Shown here: one piece after another, positions 57,333 through 64,000 of the stretch
Layout: each line of letters begins with the position of its first letter
Numbering within the stretch: position 1 is the first letter of the stretch
Assembly (NCBI GenBank): GCA_047967505.1
Contig: CM106541.1
DNA: 64,000 bases
Direction: 5' to 3' (one strand)
Source of the DNA: Dipteris shenzhenensis
Taxonomy: Eukaryota > Polypodiophyta > Polypodiopsida > Gleicheniales
Translations under genes and position numbers: made by a program
Notes under the pieces: generated by a model
The model's input: only the letters and a program-made list of their open reading frames with translations
The model's database searches: none
Told to the model about the DNA's origin: nothing

Positions 57333-57345
57333 TGGTATCACAGCC
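57333..57345 (+). other. Primer-binding site, initiator-Met tRNA type
   Basis: TGGTATCACAGCC immediately follows the LTR; one base differs from the usual TGGTATCAGAGCC. Confidence 0.8.
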
Positions 57346-57612
57346 AATGGTGCTCCACTCCCTTCATGAGTGTCAAGCCCTCCTTGCGTGAGGCATCTTC
57401 CATTGAGAGAGATTTCCATCGAGAGAGAGTCAAGCCCTTGCTTCATCAAGGAATGCAAGCCCTTGCTCCGTCAAGGCACAAGCCCTCTTCGTGAGGCAGC
57501 TTCATTGTCTTTTCTAGCCCTTCTTGTAGAGTAGCTTCTCACCTTTGTTCTGGTTCAAGAAGCTCTCCATTCCGCTTTATGGAACTCAAGTTATGACCAT
57601 TTGAATCTCTGT

Positions 57613-58016
57613 TGTTCTTTGAGGGATTCGAAGGGTTTTGTAATCAAATTTTTGAGTTTTCACATTGTGTAAGGCTCTTTGTGAAGAGAAGCATGGTGGT
57701 TGTGGGTGATGAATTGCTTTTGTGTCTCGTATGAGTACATCAGCTCACAGATTACAGCCTCTTAAACTCAGCTCACAATGAGCTTTTCAAGCTCTACTTC
57801 TATCCTTCAACAGCTGTTCTTTGAGGGATTCGAAGGGTTTTGTGATCAGATTTCTGAGTTTTCATGTTGTGTAAGGCTCTTTGTGAAGAGAAGCACGGTG
57901 GTTGTGGGTGATGAATTGCTTCTTTGTCTCATCTGAGTACATCAGCTCATAGATTACAGCCTCTTAAACTCAGCTCACAGTGAGCTTTTCAAGCTCTACT
58001 TCTATCCTTCAACAGC
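57613..58016. repeat. 202-bp tandem duplication
   Basis: Two copies start TGTTCTTTGAGGGATTCGAA at 57613 and 57815 and end in CTTCAACAGCT. They differ at about ten positions. Confidence 0.92.
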
Positions 58017-59967
58017 TCAGCTCCAGCCCCAACGACTCTCCATCCTCTTGCTCACGGGCTACTCCAAATGCCACTACGACCTTTAAGATCCAACGAGCCC
58101 CGGTCTACTCCAGAGGCTAGTCTCTATGGTCGACTAAGCCTCACAGGCGATAGCGAGCAACTCATAGCAGGCTCCACCTACGGGCCGCTCCAACAATGAT
58201 GGTCTCCTCCACCGCTCACTACGTCTATGAGCCTCCTCCTCAAACCAGTGAGTGCGCCTTCAATGCCTTCACTTCCTTCTTCCAACAGCCTAGATGCCTA
58301 TAAGCCTTGACTCCAAGTCGAGCATCCCCAAGCAATAAGCAACGCATGCTTCAAGGCCTCGATGGCCTCAACTCTACTGCACCTCTACTCTCTACGACAA
58401 CCACTTCTCCATGCCAACTCTGTAGAAGATGCATCATAGCTAGCAGCGCTCCTCCAACGCCTCTCAACGAGTCCTCACGAGCTAGCTTAGAGCCAAGCAA
58501 GCAAGGCTAGCGATGCTCCTTCAACGGCTTCAACAGCCCGCCTCCAAAAACGACCCTTTCAAGGCCTTCATTTTGACTTCAAAGTTCAGCCTCTCCACCG
58601 ACGGGTAGCCTAGAGCAAAAACTCCATCCATGGGCGTCCTAACGAGCCGACTGACCTGACTGCATAACGAAGAGGAAGTGAACTTCTCGGCTGACTCCAA
58701 CACCCCTTGGCAAACTTCTCGGTAGCATCTTCTACGATCGACAGCTTCATATGCCAGCCCCAACAAAGGCAAAATCAACCTACAGCCGATGCTCTGCAGC
58801 ACAGCCTCCACTCAAGGCTCTAACATCAACTCTCCAGCGGCTCCCTTTAGAAATGGACTGCAGCTCCGCAGCGCTCGTAGCTCCTCCAATGATGCCCTCT
58901 ACTATCGTCTTCATTGCTATTGCCAACTTTGTCACCTCACAGTTCTCGCCTTAGCCATCGCCTCACAATTCTCATCCCTTGGGTTGACTATGGTTGGATC
59001 ATCATGTTGACATGTGGCAGATAAGAGTCAGGTAGCCCGGGTTACATTAACCTTGGGTCAGGTGTGGGTTGCACCATGGTTAGTTGGACCTATAGTCTAA
59101 CCTTGGGTCTAGTCAGTGGCCACGTGGCATTGCCACCTTAGCTTGCACAGTCACCAGCTGTCAACTAGGCACAGTTGTCTCTCCACAGGCGCACAGTGAA
59201 TTCAGCATGTGACACTCTCTAGGCCACATCATCATTTTTGGCCTTCTTGGGATCAAAGTTAGGCCTATCCTTGCGAGGGCTATATCTTTTGATCCAGAGG
59301 GAATTTCGCAGAGCTGTAAAAAGCAAAAATGCTCACTAGATCATGCTCTACGTGCAGAGCACCTCAGATTTGCCATCTGAGATTCCACATGCTAGCATTG
59401 TTGATTCCTCATCATCTGAACCACCTCCTGATCCTTTGCAGCGCACCCAATAGTTAAAATGAATTAAGATAAAATTCATTTGCTGCATTTTGCGATTCGA
59501 CGTGCAGTCTAGCTATAGACTAGCATGGCCATAGAGGAGATCCAACTCCACCAAGCCAAGTCAGCCATTGCCACATTACCCGATTAGTTCCCAGCGGTGT
59601 CAGTCCCCATCGGATCTATCATCGATATTCACTTTCACACATCTGACACCAGTTCAGTCCTCTTGGCATTTGGCACTTCATCACTCAGTGTGACACTTGG
59701 CAGAGTGATCTTCCTCCTCAAATTCAGGATTGTTGCATTCTTCTTGCACGCACACATGCCATCCATGTACAGTCACATTTGTTTACTATTTTTGGCATTA
59801 ATTTCCATACATATACATCAGCCTTGTATAGCCTCTTGGCTACACCCGACACGCAGTTGTCATCATTCTACTATAGGCTTGATCCTTGCCACACAGCAGT
59901 TCTCACATGACTTGGTTCTGACAGTTTAGCGTAAGCCCCCCAGTGGCAGCTCCTTTACAGTGTTCTC
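58017..59967. other. Internal non-coding part of the LTR element
   Basis: Short frames only, with no Gag or Pol motif. CTCCTCCAATG-type phrases recur. Confidence 0.5.
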
Positions 59968-61323
59968 ATGGGTAGACACTCTCGCCAGTACACTGGTACG
60001 CCTCTTGCACAGAGCACCAAACCGCATCCATCATGGAGTTATCCACATCACTTCGTTGATGATACACCAGTCATGACTCCGGATGAGATCCGTGAGTGGA
60101 AAGAGAACCTACTTCGACCATTCATTGCCATAGGTTATGTACCAATCTATGATGCAAACTCTAGCCTCATTGGCCTTGATAGATAAGATGCAATTGCAGA
60201 TGCCTCAGATGTTAGCATGGATCAGCCCGCAGTTTTTGATCATGTACATTCCTCAGTAAGCCCTCAGCACGAGGCACACTTCTTGGTAAGCCCTCAACAT
60301 GAGGCACATTCCGTAGTAAGCCCTCAGCACAAGGCATATTTGATGGTAAGTCCTCAGTACGAGGCAGTCCCATCTACATCAGCTCAATTTGATTTCAGTG
60401 ATGTACAGCCATCACCCTCATGCATGGATCCGACCCCATCCTTTGCCATAGATATAGATACTCAGTAGGAGTTCAGCTATGATCATGCAGTTATTCAGCA
60501 GGTAAGTCCTCAGCACGAGGCACTCACATCTTCTGCCGCATGCAGAGATATATGCCCCAGCGCATTCAGCTCTTCAAGTGATTCCATTCCAGCATCCATC
60601 ACTGATGCTTTCACCTCTGACATAGAGCATACCTTGGGCTCAGTTCCCTTCAGTAGTTCAGATCAGCAGATCAGTCTTCAAGACATTTCAGCATCGACTC
60701 ACTCATGCCACATTGCATCCTTGGATCCAGTTATGACCACCACTTTTGATCAACAGATCATTCCTCAGTATGAGGATACTTATGCATCAGTGCAGTCATG
60801 CTCCAGTGTAGTATACATCATCAGTTTCAGCCATAGCGCAACTTGGGGAGACTCAATGTTTCATCATGCACTTATGGCTATTGTATATAATCCATACTTG
60901 ATGCAGATCAGTGGTTGGATCCACGATTATAGATCAGTCCCTACATTAGCATTTGGCACCTCATTCGCCTCAGGGACATCTTATGCACTTTCAGTTGTAT
61001 TTCAGGCTTCTAGGCCTTTACACTATCAGCTCCTTCTCGATGAGCCTATGACAGATGCTACATCCCATGTCGATGGATGTTTAGCCATGCACACAGAAGA
61101 TGACCTTCAGCTCATGACAATTGAGCATACAAGTTGGAAAGGTTCCTATACCTTATCATTTGTGCGGGCCTCTTATTCAGTAGAGGAGCATATCATACCT
61201 GCACCTTCGGCCCCAGATTTTCAGCCCCTGGATCACTCTTTCCACATCGACTATGCATTCTTCTTCGACCCCACATCATTCGACAGAGATTATACTTCTA
61301 CAGTAGCATACCTCACATATTGA
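59968..61323 (+). pseudogene. Unknown open frame of the pol-less LTR element
   Basis: One reading frame of about 452 codons runs from the ATG at 59968 to TGA at 61321-61323, interrupted only by TAA near 60184 and TAG near 60466. The N-terminal part includes TPDEIREWKENLLRPFIAIG and YVPIYDANSSLIGLD. The middle has four 10-residue repeats of the type VSPQHEAHFL, plus a fifth copy near 60502. The C-terminal part is rich in Ser, His and aromatic residues without a recognised fold. No zinc knuckle or protease motif. It may be a diverged Gag-like protein or captured host sequence. Confidence 0.5.
60256..60375 (+). repeat. Four 30-bp tandem repeats in the unknown open frame
   Basis: GTAAGCCCTCAGCACGAGGC-type units start at 60256, 60286, 60316 and 60346; an isolated fifth starts at 60502. 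The 30-bp period keeps the reading frame (VSPQHEA motif). Confidence 0.92.
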
Positions 61324-61844
61324 TGTCAGTTCTTTTGGGTTGGTGACAACCTCATATGTCATAACCTACCGGATTGTTTCTCCATAGCTACATCGACTAG
61401 CCTCACATCCAGACCTGGATGCCTCTTCTTCAGAGTAGCTACACAGTCCATGATGACTCATGACATGTTCAGCTTTGACATGTTCAGTACGCAGCCATAC
61501 ATGCAGACATTCACGCACTCATCTTTTGATTGACCAGTTTTTCATCCAGGTGGACTTGACTTTCTCCATATTTCCTTCCTCTTCCTTTCGGCCTATCTTC
61601 TAGGTTTTATTCCCAAAGGCGAAGGATGACCCACAAATTAAGAGGCAGAAATCCACGATATGTACAGGATCGTAAGTTGTACTCATTGTACATGCTTCCA
61701 CTTCGGAGTCAATGTGCTCATATACGCACATAATACTCTGATTTCTTTTTAGTTTTCTTTTCAGTTTTGGATGCTAGCATACGCACCAAACGAAATCCAC
61801 AAAAAGGTCTTGTACATGCACCCTCTACTTACCCAATGCAATTC

Positions 61845-61853
61845 AAGAGGGGG
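61845..61853 (+). other. Polypurine tract
   Basis: AAGAGGGGG directly before the TGTT start of the right LTR, the plus-strand primer of reverse transcription. Confidence 0.9.
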
Positions 61854-62028
61854 TGTTCAAGATAGTGTAAATTGCACTATCCACATAGGGCATAGGGGCA
61901 AACCCTAACCCTAACCCTAAGGGGTTCACATGTATATCTTCATGTTCATTGTTAATACACTTAGTGTACAGGTAGCTATATCATGTGCACTCCTCTCTCT
62001 CTCTCCCTCTCTCTCATTTCTGTCAACA
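61854..62028 (+). repeat. Right LTR
   Basis: TGTTCAAGATAG...TCAACA; partner of 57160-57332, with three CCCTAA units at 61903-61920. Confidence 0.92.
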
Positions 62029-62033
62029 TTATG
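62029..62033 (+). other. Target-site duplication, right
   Basis: TTATG, identical to 57155-57159. Confidence 0.9.
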
Positions 62034-62150
62034 GACCACCCCCATGGATCTTCTTTCATTTTGTAGAGGCCATGGATAGAGTTCTCATTCTCCAACCTCT
62101 TGTATAGTTTGTTTTGAATAGAATAAGATAATTTTTATTTTTAGATTCTT
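62034..62150 (+). pseudogene. Probable 3' end of the LINE fossil split by the LTR element
   Basis: Once the inserted element is removed, this sequence continues the fossil at 57154 and ends in a T/A-rich tail (ATAAGATAATTTTTATTTTT). The assignment rests on position and on the tail, not on a protein match. Confidence 0.35.
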
Positions 62151-64000
62151 ACAATGTGTCCCAAGGGAAAGAAGTAGGACCCTACTAAATAGACATTTTA
62201 CCTATCAACAACTAACAATATGCTTGCATGCATATTAGACTTTGATAATTTTAGATAAATCAACAGAATGATGCATAGAGTTTCCTATCTATCTAGCTTA
62301 CACACATTACTATTTATTGTGATGAAGATGCTCATGTGGTTACTACACACTCACTCTTAAGGACCCATGATTGCTAGTGCAATCGTGTACAGCTATCTAG
62401 GTTTGCCAAGTCCTTGTTTAACATGGTGGTGATTACATGTTCATTTGCCACCTACCAATCTTTGAACTAATGTAGTCAACTAACTATGATTCTTGACAAA
62501 ACTCTCCTCTAAGCTTAACTCTATCAATGCTCCTTATATGAGGTATGAACCTTCCAAGATATAGAGAATTGTAGTTATAACTCATCACCCAAGTATTTCA
62601 ACCACACATGGAAAGATTAATGCCTTTGTCAACAAGGATCAACTTTGAAAATACTAACCGATTGAGATAATGCCTTGGCATGCCACAATTGAGAGGATGA
62701 GCTTTCTATACCATATTCTTCAAAGTCGCCTTACTTTCCAAAAGAGACTGATGTATTTGCTCATGCTAACGCACTCATGCATGAGCAACACAAAGCATGT
62801 CTAAAAACTACAAAAGAAAATTATTAGTCCAAGAAGCTTTCTTTGTGTGTGGACAGATTGATGGAAAGGACCAATGGACTACAAAGAGGAAAAAGGAAAG
62901 TGAGAGAAAGACAAAATAGCTTTTGGAAGAAGCAATAAAGGGGTTAGCTATGGCTGCAAGAGGCAATTACTAAGGCATATCAAAAGGGAAAAGTCATGAG
63001 TAGTAGGGAACAAGAAATTGCCAAGGGTTTCAATCTTCACATAAGTAGCAATCTCATGCTTTTATGGTCCTCATGATGGAAAGTTGGAAATAGTATTGAT
63101 CATCTATAGTACTATTTCTTCTTCTTTTTATAGCATGTTTAGAATATTTTGTTTAATGAAATGGAGTTATGTGGGCAAGAAATACTAAAATAGTGAAAAG
63201 GAGCTACATTACACATAGGACGTCATGAAAGTGAGTATCAAAGCACTCAACATGCTTATATTGGATATCAAGTGGTTCAAAGTTGTGTGTAGAGGATCTC
63301 AAACATGCATATCTTTATGCTAATCATTTTGTAGTCAAGTTTTTTTCCAACTAGGATACTTGGATGTAAAATGATGGCATGTCATTCAAGATGCACTAAG
63401 GAAGCAACATGTCTTTGAAGATTTGGAAGTTAAGGCAACCTCCAAAATGTCACAGCTGGTAACATGGAAGCGAGCACTTCTTGTTCTCCTTCACCATCAC
63501 ATGAGCCAATAGTTATACATCATCCACAAGATGCTCATAGTATACTTTCCCTTGCAACTTAATATCCCTTGGTCTATAAGAAATTTTACCTTGTAATCAA
63601 AAGTTTGGTTAGTCACCCCAATCATGCAAATATTAGCTCTCTTTAGCAAGTTCCCCCTATGGGTAGGCATTCTCTTCCATAGGAATCACAATCAAAGTCA
63701 CATGTATTATATTCCTTCAAATTTTTATGCCCACATCATTTAGAATTTTGTTAGGCATTATATTAGTATTCAAATTTGGTACAATGATGTTTTAATTACT
63801 TCAATTGCAACTTATTCATCAAGTCATCTGGGATGATGTTATTTTGCTAGGAATATCATCTACTAATGGTATTTAGCCATGTATATTGGCTAGGATATCC
63901 ATCTCATTTTTTTCTTGTATAATTGCTCCATGAATAGGTTCCCACAAGATGGGGCCATTTGCATCAATTGTCCCAAATTAGATGCATTTAGTATCTCCTA
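62151..64000. other. No gene recognised
   Basis: AT-rich sequence without long frames, domains or repeat ends. Confidence 0.5.

Larger units (their letters stand above)
57160..62028 (+). mobile_element. 4.87-kb LTR retrotransposon without pol
   Basis: Two direct LTRs of 173 and 175 bp, a primer-binding site touching the left LTR, a polypurine tract touching the right LTR, and a perfect 5-bp target duplication (TTATG) define a complete element. The 4.5-kb internal region has no protease, integrase, RT or RNase H, so it must move with enzymes from another element, as LARD-type elements do. It holds a tandem duplication and one long interrupted open frame. Confidence 0.92.

Overview
This window looks like nuclear DNA of a land plant, in a gene-poor stretch made mostly of transposable elements. 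The evidence is an intron-containing plant-type acireductone dioxygenase gene, Ty3/gypsy and Ty1/copia LTR retrotransposons with plant-style primer-binding sites, L1-like LINEs with a zf-RVT zinc-binding tail, and a Helitron-type PIF1 helicase joined to an endonuclease domain. The mix of families suggests a large-genome non-seed plant such as a fern or lycophyte. That is an impression from recognising the families, not a proven assignment.

Layout. 1-7.75 kb: an LTR-like block with an adjacent primer-binding site, the tandemly duplicated 3' end of a minus-strand LINE, and a decayed Ty3 element whose candidate 1.6-kb LTR interrupts that LINE. 7.75-20.46 kb: one 12.7-kb Ty3/gypsy element on the minus strand, bounded by two 400-bp LTRs that differ at two bases. 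It carries gag, protease-RT-RNase H, integrase and a long C-terminal extension, and then, next to its 3' LTR, a 3.9-kb inverted second copy of its own pol region. 20.5-26.2 kb: copia-type LTR and gag remnants, simple repeats and direct repeats. 26.19-27.46 kb: the only host gene I can support, a six-exon acireductone dioxygenase gene (minus strand, 176 aa) of the methionine salvage pathway. 27.5-37 kb: microsatellites, one LINE tail, short duplications and long AT-rich stretches without a recognisable gene. 37.0-38.25 kb: a Helitron/Helentron-like helicase-endonuclease fossil, cut by a 5'-truncated LINE (38.25-42.49 kb). 44.1-49.6 kb: a decayed Ty1/copia element (minus strand). 53.7-54.5 kb: a copia gag remnant with its primer-binding site and LTR edge. 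55.4-62.15 kb: an old LINE fossil interrupted by a 4.87-kb LTR element that has a perfect 5-bp target duplication and no pol gene but one long, twice-interrupted open frame. The rest shows nothing I can name.

The most notable structure is the Ty3 element with the large internal inverted repeat. A transcript from its 5' LTR would fold into a hairpin about 3.9 kb long with an 831-nt loop, so the locus could be a natural source of silencing RNA against its own family. The other points worth checking are the unknown integrase C-terminal extension, the open frame in the pol-less LTR element, the Helitron helicase-endonuclease fossil, and the concentration of LINE lesions at cytosine-methylation-type sites. 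No tRNA, rRNA or CRISPR array was recognised.
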